Positions 1-6,680 are shown, numbered from the stretch's first letter. The stretch is DNA of 8,342 nucleotides from an uncultured Sutterella sp. (GCA_934249275.1 CAKQKT010000085.1:1-8342); one strand, 5' to 3'. Notes: generated by a model from the letters alone, not told the origin. A program made the numbers and translations.

Positions 1-184
1 AAAGAAGCGACTTAGCGGTTGTGCCCGCCTAGAAATGAGAGGCTTCATGGAGACCAGCGAGTAGACGAGAAAGCATCGGCCGCCAACTGCGAGAAATGAT
101 AGTTTCGTTCACTTGTCCTCCAACTCAAACGCAAGAGGCAAGTCAACGTTCGCCGACCTCCTTTCTCAAAAGCGATTAAGCCTC
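1..184. other. left-edge intergenic region, no gene supported
   Basis: This stretch lies downstream of the yddG stop codon. Short open frames touch the left edge: a plus-strand frame ending with TAG at 62-64, and a minus-strand ATG at 49 that runs off the window. Neither has a recognisable product or a convincing ribosome binding site. I see no clear stem-loop followed by a T-run that would terminate yddG. It could contain the end of a neighbouring gene that is mostly outside the window. Confidence 0.4.
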
Positions 185-1129
185 CTACTTGCGGACCGAA
201 AGCTTGTGGCCGAGATTGACGGGCTCCCCCTTCTTTTCCGCGGGCTTTGTCTTGCGAACGGACGTCCAGCAGACGAGAGAGCCGAGCACGACCAGAGCGA
301 CGCCCTGCCAGAACGTGGCGCTCAAGTCCGACCCGATGTAGAAGGAGGCGAAGACGCAGGAGAGCACCGGCGTGAAGTAGGAGCCGATGCCGAGCAGCGT
401 CATGTTGCCGCGCTGCATGCCGTAGGTCCAGAAACCGTAGCCGAGCCCCGTCGCCGCTGCACCGAGAAAGACGCCGATCCAGCCCGGATGCATCCATTCG
501 ATCGGAGCCGTCGGCGTCAGCATCCAGATCAGCCCGAAGATCAGCATGTCGTTGAAGAAGATGAGCACGACGGGATTATTGCCGCCCGACCAGGCGCGGG
601 TCATCGAACCGTAGCCCGCCCAGAGGATCGCGCCGATGAGCGCGATCGTATAGCTCCACGGATTCTTCATCCAGTTGTCGGCAAAGCGCATGGGATTGAA
701 TCCGTCCTCGCCGCCCAGAACCGTCATGACGCCAACAAGACTCAGCAGAATCCCGGGAATGATCCACCACCTAGCCCGCTCGCCGTTGAAGAGCACGGCA
801 AAGACGATCGTGAGGCACGGCCAGAGATAGTTCACCATGCCGACCTGCATCGTCTGCGTCGAGTCCGCGGCCATCGAGAGCGAGAAGATGAAGCAGACGG
901 CGCACAGATTGGCTGCGCCCACGCCCAAAAGCAGATACTTCCGGGAGAAGGCCCGCAGATGCGGACGGCCGAAAATGAGAAGAAGGAGCAGACAGGCCGT
1001 TGCGTACATCACCGTAAAGCCCGGGCCTCGCCCGAAGTCCTCGGCGACGCCGCGGCAGATCCCGACGCTCATGCCCCAGAGTGCGGGAGCAAGAAGACCG
1101 ATTGCCGTTGCGCGTGCAGATGCGTCCAT
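185..1129 (-). CDS. yddG: YddG-type aromatic amino acid exporter (EamA/DMT superfamily)
   Basis: The 314-residue inner-membrane protein should export amino acids, as E. coli YddG does for aromatic amino acids. It is almost entirely hydrophobic, consistent with the ten-helix DMT fold. Signatures shared with E. coli YddG, recalled from memory, are VGMVNYLWP (96-104) followed by LTIVFAVLFNGE (to 117), GSYFTPVLS (249-257) and FWQG (273-276). The tail after about residue 291 is hydrophilic and Lys-rich, so it is probably cytoplasmic. I chose the ATG at 1129 because it aligns with the family N-terminus; an in-frame TTG at 1177 would translate through the upstream hairpin. No free Shine-Dalgarno is visible: the only candidate, GGGA at 1139-1142, lies inside the 3' arm of that hairpin. 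The gene follows iadA on the same strand, which would fit export of amino acids released by the dipeptidase; that link is inference. Substrate specificity is inferred from homology only. Confidence 0.9.
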   Translation of the reverse strand: MDASARATAIGLLAPALWGMSVGICRGVAEDFGRGPGFTVMYATACLLLLLIFGRPHLRAFSRKYLLLGVGAANLCAVCFIFSLSMAADSTQTMQVGMVNYLWPCLTIVFAVLFNGERARWWIIPGILLSLVGVMTVLGGEDGFNPMRFADNWMKNPWSYTIALIGAILWAGYGSMTRAWSGGNNPVVLIFFNDMLIFGLIWMLTPTAPIEWMHPGWIGVFLGAAATGLGYGFWTYGMQRGNMTLLGIGSYFTPVLSCVFASFYIGSDLSATFWQGVALVVLGSLVCWTSVRKTKPAEKKGEPVNLGHKLSVRK

Positions 1130-1132
1130 AGC

Positions 1133-1166
1133 AAAAAATCCCGCCGCTTGAAATTCGCGGCGGGAT
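1133..1166 (-). terminator. intrinsic terminator between iadA and yddG
   Basis: Read on the minus strand, a perfect 10-bp stem (arms 1157-1166 and 1138-1147) encloses a 9-nt loop. It is followed directly by six T residues (1138-1133, one of them paired in the stem). This is a classic rho-independent terminator placed 43 nt after the iadA stop. It ends only 3 nt before the yddG ATG, so it may also act as an attenuator or block translation of yddG. Confidence 0.85.
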
Positions 1167-1208
1167 CCAAAGAACAATGATTAATTGAACTTTTGACTAA
1201 GCGTCAGC

Positions 1209-2357
1209 TTATTCCTCGAAGGCACCCTTGACGATGACTTCACCGTCACGCATGCACTGCGTGCCGCCCATGAAGACGTCGGTGATTTCGTGTTCGGCGT
1301 TGAGGAAGAGAAGGTCGGCGTCGGCGCCGACTTCGATCACGCCCTTGCCCGGAAGCGTAAGGGCTTCGGCGATCGTGCGGGTCATCGGGAGAAGAGCGGT
1401 CGTCAGGTCATGACGGCGGGCGAGTTCCTGAACGGCTTCGATGTCGCACATGATGGAGCCCACGCCGAGGCCGACCATTTCGCCTGCTTCGTTGAAGCGC
1501 GGCATGGAGCCGTGGCCGTCGGAGCTCATCGTGATGCGGTTGACCGGCACGCCGTTTTCAACAGCCATGTCGAAGGCATCGGCAGCCGTGCCCATGTAGC
1601 AGCCGCCGCCCGTGGTGATGTCGATGTAGCCGCCGCGCTTGGCGAAGTCCATGGAGCGTTCGAAGACCTTCGGATGACGAGCAACGTGCGTCGGACGGAT
1701 GTGCTTGATCGGAAGGCCGGAAGCAACGATGCCGTCGAAGATGTCAAACGAGGACGTGAAGTCGCCGAGATGGACGTGAACGAAGCCGGTCTTGCCCGTG
1801 AGCATGCCGGCGACGCGGACGTCGGCCACGATGGAGCGGACTTCTTCCATGGACGGGAAGGAGCAGCGGTGGTCGCCGAGGGCGATCTTGACGCCGAGCA
1901 CTTCAGGGATGGCGAAGAGTTCGGTCTTCACGCAGTCCGTGATCGTCGTGACGGGATAGGAATAGTTGCTCGTCCACATCCAGCCGGAGGCGCCTTCCTG
2001 CTTGAGGCCGCGCACCTTGGCGAGAAGGTTTTCGATCGAGCGGGACATGGAGTCCGTGCCGGAAACGCCGAGGAACGTGGTCACGCCGGCCTTGACGAGT
2101 TCGGAGAAGACGAGTTCGGGGCAGCGGCTCTTCCAGCCGCCTTCACCGCCGCCGCCCGTCACGTGGATGTGCTGGTCGATGAGGCCCGGCGTCACGCTGG
2201 CGCCCTTGGCGTCGATGACTTCCATGCCCGGGACGCTGAGGCCTTCAAGGCTTTCTTCCATGGCGACGATCTTGCCGCCGGCGATGAAGATGTCACGACG
2301 GCCGAGCTTTTCGGGAGCGAAAACTTCGGCGTTCTTGATCAGAATGGGGTGATTCAT
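1209..2357 (-). CDS. iadA: isoaspartyl dipeptidase (beta-aspartyl peptidase, M38 family)
   Basis: This 382-residue cytosolic metallohydrolase of the amidohydrolase superfamily should cleave beta-aspartyl (isoaspartyl) dipeptides left by degradation of damaged proteins. Its length is close to E. coli IadA (about 390). The metal-site pattern is complete: HxH in DQHIHVTGGGG (His63, His65), the probable carboxylated Lys157 in GVKIALGDHR, His196 in VHVHLGD, His224 in RPTHVAR, and the catalytic Asp280 in MSSDGHGSMP. The C-terminal part returns to the small beta-sandwich typical of the superfamily (GADADLLFLN, 344-353). The ATG at 2357 has a strong AGGAG at 2363-2367 with 5-nt spacing. A terminator follows the gene, and yddG lies downstream on the same strand. 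The family could in principle include other isoaspartyl-specific or dihydroorotase-like enzymes, but the signature set fits IadA well. Confidence 0.93.
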   Translation of the reverse strand: MNHPILIKNAEVFAPEKLGRRDIFIAGGKIVAMEESLEGLSVPGMEVIDAKGASVTPGLIDQHIHVTGGGGEGGWKSRCPELVFSELVKAGVTTFLGVSGTDSMSRSIENLLAKVRGLKQEGASGWMWTSNYSYPVTTITDCVKTELFAIPEVLGVKIALGDHRCSFPSMEEVRSIVADVRVAGMLTGKTGFVHVHLGDFTSSFDIFDGIVASGLPIKHIRPTHVARHPKVFERSMDFAKRGGYIDITTGGGCYMGTAADAFDMAVENGVPVNRITMSSDGHGSMPRFNEAGEMVGLGVGSIMCDIEAVQELARRHDLTTALLPMTRTIAEALTLPGKGVIEVGADADLLFLNAEHEITDVFMGGTQCMRDGEVIVKGAFEE

Positions 2358-2421
2358 TACTACTCCTTTGTTTTGTCGGCGGACGCAGCGGAAAGGGTGC
2401 GGCCGTCAACGGGATGAGCCA

Positions 2422-2450
2422 ATTCTACCGATTTATTGTCTAAAGAAAAC
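2422..2450 (-). promoter_or_regulatory. weak candidate promoter for iadA
   Basis: On the minus strand, TAGAAT (2427-2422) matches five of six positions of a sigma-70 -10 box and lies about 65 nt upstream of the iadA ATG. No good -35 box stands at the usual distance; the 17-nt-spaced hexamer is GTTTTC. The gap between the upstream membrane-protein pair and iadA is 130 bp, so a promoter is expected here. Confidence 0.25.
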
Positions 2451-2487
2451 ATCGCGAAAACACTGAGTCGCGGAGCCTCTCGCAAAG

Positions 2488-2973
2488 TCATCCGTAAGTG
2501 TGCTTGGAACGCGGCGCCATATAGAGATAGAGAACAACGCCGGCTGTGAAGACGAGCGAAACAATCAGGCGTGCATTGTCGCCCGTGCCGGCCTGAAGCA
2601 TCCAGGCTTCGGCAGCGGGGCCGGAGGCGAGACAGCCGAGCGAGGCCTCGAGCCGCACGGACGGCGTGCGGCCGGAAAGAAGACGCATCATCGCCCACAC
2701 GAAGCCCGCAAAGCTCAGGATTCCGGGAATGCCGGTCGTGAGCCAGAAGCCTTCGGGCACGGCGCCCATGACGGCCGAAACCATGAGGCCGAAGCCCGCC
2801 GCATTGAAGAGGACGGCCGCGGCCATCAGGGCGACAATCACGATGAGCCCGCCTTCAACGCCGGCCGGGGTCTTGTCGACGGCGGGCGGAAACTGGCGGC
2901 TCCACTTCCAGAAGGAGTGAAGCACCATCAGAAAGATGAGAAGGAGCATCAGGCTCCCGATCACGGGCTTCAT
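2488..2973 (-). CDS. small membrane protein, DUF2569-like, second of a tandem pair
   Basis: This 161-residue integral membrane protein has no known function. Four hydrophobic stretches can be seen, at about residues 3-20, 38-60, 80-95 and 130-148. The C-terminus ends in a short basic tail, PRSKHTYG, which resembles the basic, aromatic end of DUF2569 proteins. The pattern PPA...G-x-GG-L near residue 30-45, a G+TP turn in the middle and the final TYG are all shared with the upstream neighbour, so the two look like diverged duplicates. The ATG at 2973 overlaps the neighbour's TGA by one base (TGATG) and has GGGAG at 2981-2985 with 7-nt spacing, implying translational coupling. A GTG one codon earlier is a possible alternative start. 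The DUF2569 assignment comes from motif shape only and is moderate at best. Confidence 0.75.
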   Translation of the reverse strand: MKPVIGSLMLLLIFLMVLHSFWKWSRQFPPAVDKTPAGVEGGLIVIVALMAAAVLFNAAGFGLMVSAVMGAVPEGFWLTTGIPGILSFAGFVWAMMRLLSGRTPSVRLEASLGCLASGPAAEAWMLQAGTGDNARLIVSLVFTAGVVLYLYMAPRSKHTYG

Positions 2974-3578
2974 CACCGGGCTCCCGAAGCGCTGCCGCCG
3001 CGCGAAAGCGCAAACTTGCGGCCCGATGCGGTGCCGTAGGTGAGCGCCGGACGGTTGGAAAAGAGAAGATAAACCGTCACCACGACCGTGAGGAAGAAAA
3101 GCCCCGTCGGTTCGCTCGCAAGCTCAACCGGAAGGCCGAGATAGATCGTGCGCAGAACGGCGACGAGCGGACCGCCGAGCCAGGCGCAGACGACCGCCGC
3201 GCCGAGAGCCGCCGGCGAACGGCCGAAGACGAGCGCGCCGATGGCGATGAGGAGGAAGAACGACGCGGCGAAGTCCGGAATCATGGTCTGCACGACGGGC
3301 CAGATGTAGTCGGCGCTCATCGTGATGACGCGTGCAGCCTCGCCCGCAGCGCGGCCGAAGTGATAAAGCGCGAAGACCGCTTCAATCACGAGCATCACGA
3401 TCGTGAAGAGAAGCAGGCCGCCGACGCCGCTCGCAGCGCCCGGCGCCGTATAGGCCGGCGGCACGGCGCGCGCAATGCGGCGGATGGCCCAGACGGGCAG
3501 AAGAACGGCAAGCGCAAGGAGCGCCAGCATCAGCATGGCCTGCGTGCCGGAAAAGTGAACCACGGTGGTTTCCATCAT
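2973..3578 (-). CDS. small membrane protein, DUF2569-like, first of a tandem pair
   Basis: This 201-residue integral membrane protein has no assigned function. An N-terminal hydrophobic helix (about 13-33) is followed by a short cytoplasmic-looking segment rich in R, P and A. Then come GVGGLLLF (51-58, resembling the start of DUF2569 domains), further hydrophobic stretches near 53-72, 103-117, 123-141 and 155-172, and NRPALTYG (175-182). The last 19 residues form a basic and small-residue tail that the downstream paralogue lacks. The start is the first of two consecutive ATGs (3578), with GGAG about 10 nt upstream. Its TGA overlaps the ATG of the next gene. The pair stands alone, flanked by iadA and the MerR gene, and I cannot tie it functionally to either. 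It may be unrelated to metal resistance despite its position. Confidence 0.78.
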   Translation of the reverse strand: MMETTVVHFSGTQAMLMLALLALAVLLPVWAIRRIARAVPPAYTAPGAASGVGGLLLFTIVMLVIEAVFALYHFGRAAGEAARVITMSADYIWPVVQTMIPDFAASFFLLIAIGALVFGRSPAALGAAVVCAWLGGPLVAVLRTIYLGLPVELASEPTGLFFLTVVVTVYLLFSNRPALTYGTASGRKFALSRGGSASGAR

Positions 3579-3592
3579 GGATTATTTTCTCC

Positions 3593-3618
3593 AAAAAGAG
3601 AGGCTTCCCAAAGGGAGC
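3593..3618 (-). terminator. possible terminator or leader hairpin after the MerR gene
   Basis: On the minus strand, arms 3613-3618 and 3603-3609 pair GCTCCC with GGG-A-AGC around a 3-nt loop, with one bulged base. A pyrimidine run ending in five Ts (3597-3593) follows. It could end the MerR transcript. A TAGAAT box at 3635-3630 upstream of it could instead make it part of the leader of the membrane-protein pair. The stem is short and imperfect, so this is tentative. Confidence 0.35.
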
Positions 3619-3695
3619 TTAGCGAAAGCATTCTACACAAGCATGACCGGCAGAATCGGCCTTCCCGCAGCGCTTTTGAAGCTTTTTGCCGATCG

Positions 3696-4121
3696 TTACG
3701 GAACGTCCGGCCCGTTGAGCTCGTCCGGGTGCGAAAGCCTTTCCAAAAGCCCGCATGGCGCCCCGGCCTCATGATGCCCGCAGCAGGCGCCCGCAAGCTC
3801 GCAGAGCTGGGCCTGCAGATGCCTCAGCTCCGCCATGCGGGCCTCAACGGCCTCGAGATGCTTGTGGATCATCGCATGCGCACGGTCGGCGCCTTCCGGA
3901 CTGCCGTCGCCGATGCTCTCAAGCAGGGTGCGGATTTCCTCAAGACTGATGTCGAGCGTGCGGCAGTGACGAATGAATTCAAGCCTGCCGACGTGCACTT
4001 CCCCATAGTCGCGATAGTTGTTGGCAAAGCGCCGGGGCTCCGGCAGAAGCCCGACCTTCTCGTAATAGCGGATCGTCTCAGCCGTGTGCAGGGTTCGCTT
4101 GGCCAGTTCGCCGATCTTCAT
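3696..4121 (-). CDS. cadR: MerR-family heavy-metal regulator (CadR/PbrR/ZntR type)
   Basis: This 141-residue transcription factor should sense Zn(II), Cd(II) or Pb(II) and switch on the divergent efflux ATPase by distorting its promoter. The N-terminus is a typical MerR winged helix: MKIGELAKRT, then TIRYYEKVGLLPEPRR (16-31), NYRDY (35-39) and RLEFIRHCRTLDISLEEIRTLL (46-67). A dimerisation helix (about 80-110) leads to the metal loop ACCGHHEAGAPCGLLERL (112-129), whose Cys113, Cys114 and Cys123 line up with ZntR Cys114, Cys115 and Cys124. Unusually, the dimer-helix cysteine of ZntR, CadR and PbrR (near 77-79) is Ala78 here, in PEGADRAHAM. The ATG at 4121 has AGGA at 4129-4132 with 7-nt spacing. 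The exact metal cannot be read from the sequence, and the symbol reflects family resemblance only. Confidence 0.9.
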   Translation of the reverse strand: MKIGELAKRTLHTAETIRYYEKVGLLPEPRRFANNYRDYGEVHVGRLEFIRHCRTLDISLEEIRTLLESIGDGSPEGADRAHAMIHKHLEAVEARMAELRHLQAQLCELAGACCGHHEAGAPCGLLERLSHPDELNGPDVP

Positions 4122-4153
4122 GACGGTTTCCTAAAAAAATGATGCTGATTCGC

Positions 4154-4162
4154 ATTATCGCA
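4154..4162 (-). promoter_or_regulatory. candidate extended -10 promoter of the MerR gene
   Basis: On the minus strand, TGC-GATAAT (4162-4154) is an extended -10 element: TG, one base, then five of six matches to TATAAT. It lies about 33 nt upstream of the ATG. No convincing -35 box is present, which extended -10 promoters tolerate. The MerR operator lies just upstream of it, so autoregulation is plausible. Confidence 0.45.
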
Positions 4163-4171
4163 AAAATCGGC

Positions 4172-4202
4172 TTGACCTTGTAGCAACTACAGGGTGTGTA
4201 AT
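4172..4202 (+). promoter_or_regulatory. MerR-type promoter and operator of the efflux ATPase gene
   Basis: A -35 box TTGACC (4172-4177) and a -10 box TGTAAT (4197-4202) are separated by 19 nt instead of the usual 17. This over-long spacer is the hallmark of promoters activated by MerR-family regulators. Between them lies the dyad ACCTTGTAG-CAA-CTACAGGGT (4175-4195), with arms that match at eight of nine positions. It closely resembles remembered CadR and PbrR operators (a CTACAGGGTG-like right arm). Transcription should start near 4209 and run toward the ATPase. Confidence 0.9.
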
Positions 4203-4246
4203 GTCATGCATCAAAAAGCTTCAACGGATTTTTTCCGCCGAATACC

Positions 4247-6616
4247 ATGTCCAACCTGATCATTTCCATTTCCGCCATGTGCTGCCCCGCCGAGGGCGGC
4301 CCCGTCGAACGCGCCCTCAAGGCCGTCCCCGGCGTGAAGGACGTTTCGCTTGACTATTCGACCCGCACGGCACACGTCAAGTGCGAGGGCCGCGATCCCG
4401 AACCGCTTCTCAAGGCGCTCCTTTCCATCGGCATGCCCGGCGAGCTCGTCTCCACGGGCGCCCGCCGCATCGTGCTCTCCGTTCCCGAAATGGACTGTCC
4501 GGTCGAAGCCGGCGAAATCCAGAAGGCCTTTGCAGCCGCCTCCATTACGGGCGCCGACTTCAACGTGATGACCCGAACGATCACGCTCTCGGGTGACGAC
4601 GACCTTGAGGCCGCCGCCGTCAAGGCCGTCGAGAGCTGCGGCTACACCGCCAAGGCCGCCGCCTCCGGTCCGAAGGAAATCGAAAGCGCTCCGATCCCCT
4701 GGAGTCTTTACATCGGCGCCCTTGTCGTCGCGTTTCTTTCCGAAGCCGTCGAACTTGTAAGCGAGTACTCGCCCAACTTTATTCCCCTGGACCACGGGAC
4801 GATCGACATCATCACGCTCGTCCTCGCGGTCATTGCCATTCTGATGGCCGGCCTTGAAGTCTTCAAGAACGGCGTGGTGGCGCTCGTGCACCGCAACCTC
4901 AACATGAATGCCCTGATGGCGGTTGCCGTCGTGGGCGGCGTGCTCATCGGCGCATGGCCGGAAGCCGCCATGGTGATGGTTCTCTTCCAGATTTCCGAAT
5001 CGATCGAGCAGCTTTCGATGACGAAGGCCCGCCGCTCGATCCGCGACCTGATGAGCGCCGCGCCGGAAACGGCCGAAGTGAAGGACGGCCGCAGCTGGCG
5101 CAAGGTTCCGTCGGCCGAAGTGGGCGCAGGCACTGTTGTCCGCGTCGGTCCCGGCGACCGCGTGCCGCTTGACGGCCGCATCGTCAAGGGCTCGACCGCG
5201 CTTGACCAGTCCATGGTGACGGGCGAAGGCATGCCCGCTGAAAAGACCGAGGGCGACAACGTCTGGTCGGGCACCGTGAACCTCACCTCCACAATCGAAG
5301 TGATGGTGACGGCTGCGGCGAGCGAAAGCCTCACGTCCCGCATCATCGACGCCGTCGAAAACGCCCAGGCCTCGAAGTCTCCGGTCCAGCGCTTCGTCGA
5401 CCGCTTTGCCGCCGTCTACACGCCGATCGTCTTCTTCATCGCAGCCGCCGTCGCGATCGGTCCCGGCCTCGTGACGGGCGACTGGAGCACCTGGATCTAC
5501 CGCGCGCTCTGCCTGCTCGTCATCTCCTGTCCGTGCGCGCTTGTGATCTCGACGCCCGTGACGGTCGTCTCGGCACTTGCCACGGCCACGCGCTGCGGCC
5601 TTCTCATCAAGGGCGGCCTCTATCTTGAAGAAGCGCGCAAGCTCGTCAACATCGGCCTCGACAAGACCGGCACGCTCACGAAGGGCGAACCCGCCGTCGC
5701 CGGCGTCAAGTATCTGGCCACGTTCGACGAAAAGCTCACGGGCGCCATGGCCGCGAGCCTCGCCTCCATGAACAAGCATCCGCTCTCGCAGGCCATCGTG
5801 CGCTGGGCGCATGAAAAGAAGCTTCCCGTCTATCAGGTCGAAGGCTTTACGGCGCTCCCAGGCGCCGGCGTCGAAGGCCGCGTCGAGCGCGGCATGGTTC
5901 GCCTCGTCAACCTCCGTTGGCTTGAAGAACAGGGTCTTGCCGACGAAGACGTCCGCCGCACGTTTGCGAAGTTCACGAACGAAGGCATGTCGACCGTTGC
6001 GCTTGCAGACGCCTTCGGCGTGCAGGCCGTCTTCGGACTCGCCGACGTCGTGAAGGAGGACACCGTTGAAGGCCTGCGCCAGCTCGCCTCCGTCGGCATC
6101 CGTCCGTGGCTTCTTACGGGCGACAATGCCGCTGCCGCCAACGCGCTCGCTCAGAAGGTGGGCCTCAAGGACGTCAAGGCCGACCTGCTCCCCGAAGACA
6201 AGCTCAAGGCCATTGAGGAACTCCAGAAGACCGGCCTCACCGCCATGGCGGGCGACGGCATCAACGACGCCCCGGCGCTTGCCCGTGCCGACATCGGCAT
6301 TGCCATGGGCGTGCGCGGCACCGACAGCGCCATCGAAGCGGCCCACATCGCCGTGATGGACGACCGCATTTCTTCGATCGCCACGCTCGTTCGCCTATCG
6401 AACATCACGCACGGCGTGCTCGTTCAGAACATTGCGTTCGCCATCGGCGTGAAGATCGTCTTTGCCCTTCTCGCTCTCACGGGCAACGCCACCATGTGGA
6501 TGGCGGTCTTTGCCGACACGGGCACCTGCCTCATCGTGGTTGCCAACGCCATGCGCATGCTGCGCATGAAGCCGAGGCTCGACCGCATGGCCGAAGAGGC
6601 CCGCAAGGCCGCCTGA
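4247..6616 (+). CDS. zntA: P1B-type Zn(II)/Cd(II)/Pb(II)-exporting ATPase (ZntA/CadA type)
   Basis: This 789-residue inner-membrane pump uses ATP to export divalent soft metals. Two HMA-like N-terminal domains come first, with CCPAE (Cys12, Cys13, Glu16) and DCPVE (Asp83, Cys84, Glu87) in place of the usual CxxC. Membrane helices begin near 152. The actuator loop has TGEGMP (325-330) and the transport site is CPC (428-430). The phosphorylated Asp472 is in DKTGTLT, the HP motif is at 511-512, TGDN at 624-627 and GDGIND at 669-674. Lys736 in the seventh helix and Asp757 in FADTG of the eighth mark the Zn/Cd/Pb subgroup (PIB-2) rather than copper pumps. The ATG at 4247 is the only in-frame ATG after the TAA at 4199-4201, but it has no clear Shine-Dalgarno. 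The gene is controlled by the divergent MerR regulator through the adjoining promoter and ends in its own terminator. Confidence 0.95.
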   Translation: MSNLIISISAMCCPAEGGPVERALKAVPGVKDVSLDYSTRTAHVKCEGRDPEPLLKALLSIGMPGELVSTGARRIVLSVPEMDCPVEAGEIQKAFAAASITGADFNVMTRTITLSGDDDLEAAAVKAVESCGYTAKAAASGPKEIESAPIPWSLYIGALVVAFLSEAVELVSEYSPNFIPLDHGTIDIITLVLAVIAILMAGLEVFKNGVVALVHRNLNMNALMAVAVVGGVLIGAWPEAAMVMVLFQISESIEQLSMTKARRSIRDLMSAAPETAEVKDGRSWRKVPSAEVGAGTVVRVGPGDRVPLDGRIVKGSTALDQSMVTGEGMPAEKTEGDNVWSGTVNLTSTIEVMVTAAASESLTSRIIDAVENAQASKSPVQRFVDRFAAVYTPIVFFIAAAVAIGPGLVTGDWSTWIYRALCLLVISCPCALVISTPVTVVSALATATRCGLLIKGGLYLEEARKLVNIGLDKTGTLTKGEPAVAGVKYLATFDEKLTGAMAASLASMNKHPLSQAIVRWAHEKKLPVYQVEGFTALPGAGVEGRVERGMVRLVNLRWLEEQGLADEDVRRTFAKFTNEGMSTVALADAFGVQAVFGLADVVKEDTVEGLRQLASVGIRPWLLTGDNAAAANALAQKVGLKDVKADLLPEDKLKAIEELQKTGLTAMAGDGINDAPALARADIGIAMGVRGTDSAIEAAHIAVMDDRISSIATLVRLSNITHGVLVQNIAFAIGVKIVFALLALTGNATMWMAVFADTGTCLIVVANAMRMLRMKPRLDRMAEEARKAA

Positions 6617-6641
6617 ACAACAATTTTTCCGACTTGATAAC

Positions 6642-6680
6642 ACGCCTCCGCCAATCCCGGAGGCGTTGCTCTTTTCTCTC
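6642..6680 (+). terminator. intrinsic terminator downstream of the efflux ATPase
   Basis: A perfect 9-bp stem (6642-6650 with 6658-6666) encloses a 7-nt loop and is followed by a pyrimidine-rich tract with four consecutive Ts. It starts 25 nt after the ATPase stop. The T tract is interrupted by C and G, so termination may be incomplete. Its tail coincides with the first copy of the repeat at 6666-6680. Confidence 0.75.

Noticed and set aside
2..64. Plus-strand tail KKRLSGCARLEMRGFMETSE as the end of a gene entering from the left
   Set aside because: Only 20 codons, no recognisable motif, and other frames are equally open; cannot be supported.
1130..1177. Longer YddG starting at TTG 1177
   Set aside because: It would encode the terminator hairpin as protein and add residues not seen in the family; no ribosome binding site precedes it.
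113..1180. Long plus-strand open frame opposite yddG
   Set aside because: Antisense shadow; its product is highly charged and low in hydrophobic residues, with no family resemblance, while the minus strand matches YddG along its length.
1197..1211. Small palindrome TAAGC-TGAC-GCTTA at the iadA stop codon
   Set aside because: A 5-bp stem without T-run; the strong terminator just downstream explains transcript ending.
1290..2417. Long plus-strand open frame opposite iadA
   Set aside because: Antisense shadow of a well-supported gene; composition biased to Ala, Gly, His and Asp with no domain.
4211..6346. A 711-codon open frame on the minus strand opposite the ATPase gene
   Set aside because: It is antisense to a gene with a full set of P-type ATPase motifs. 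Its product is rich in Gly, Asp, His and Arg and has no recognisable domain, as expected from the complement of GC-rich codons.
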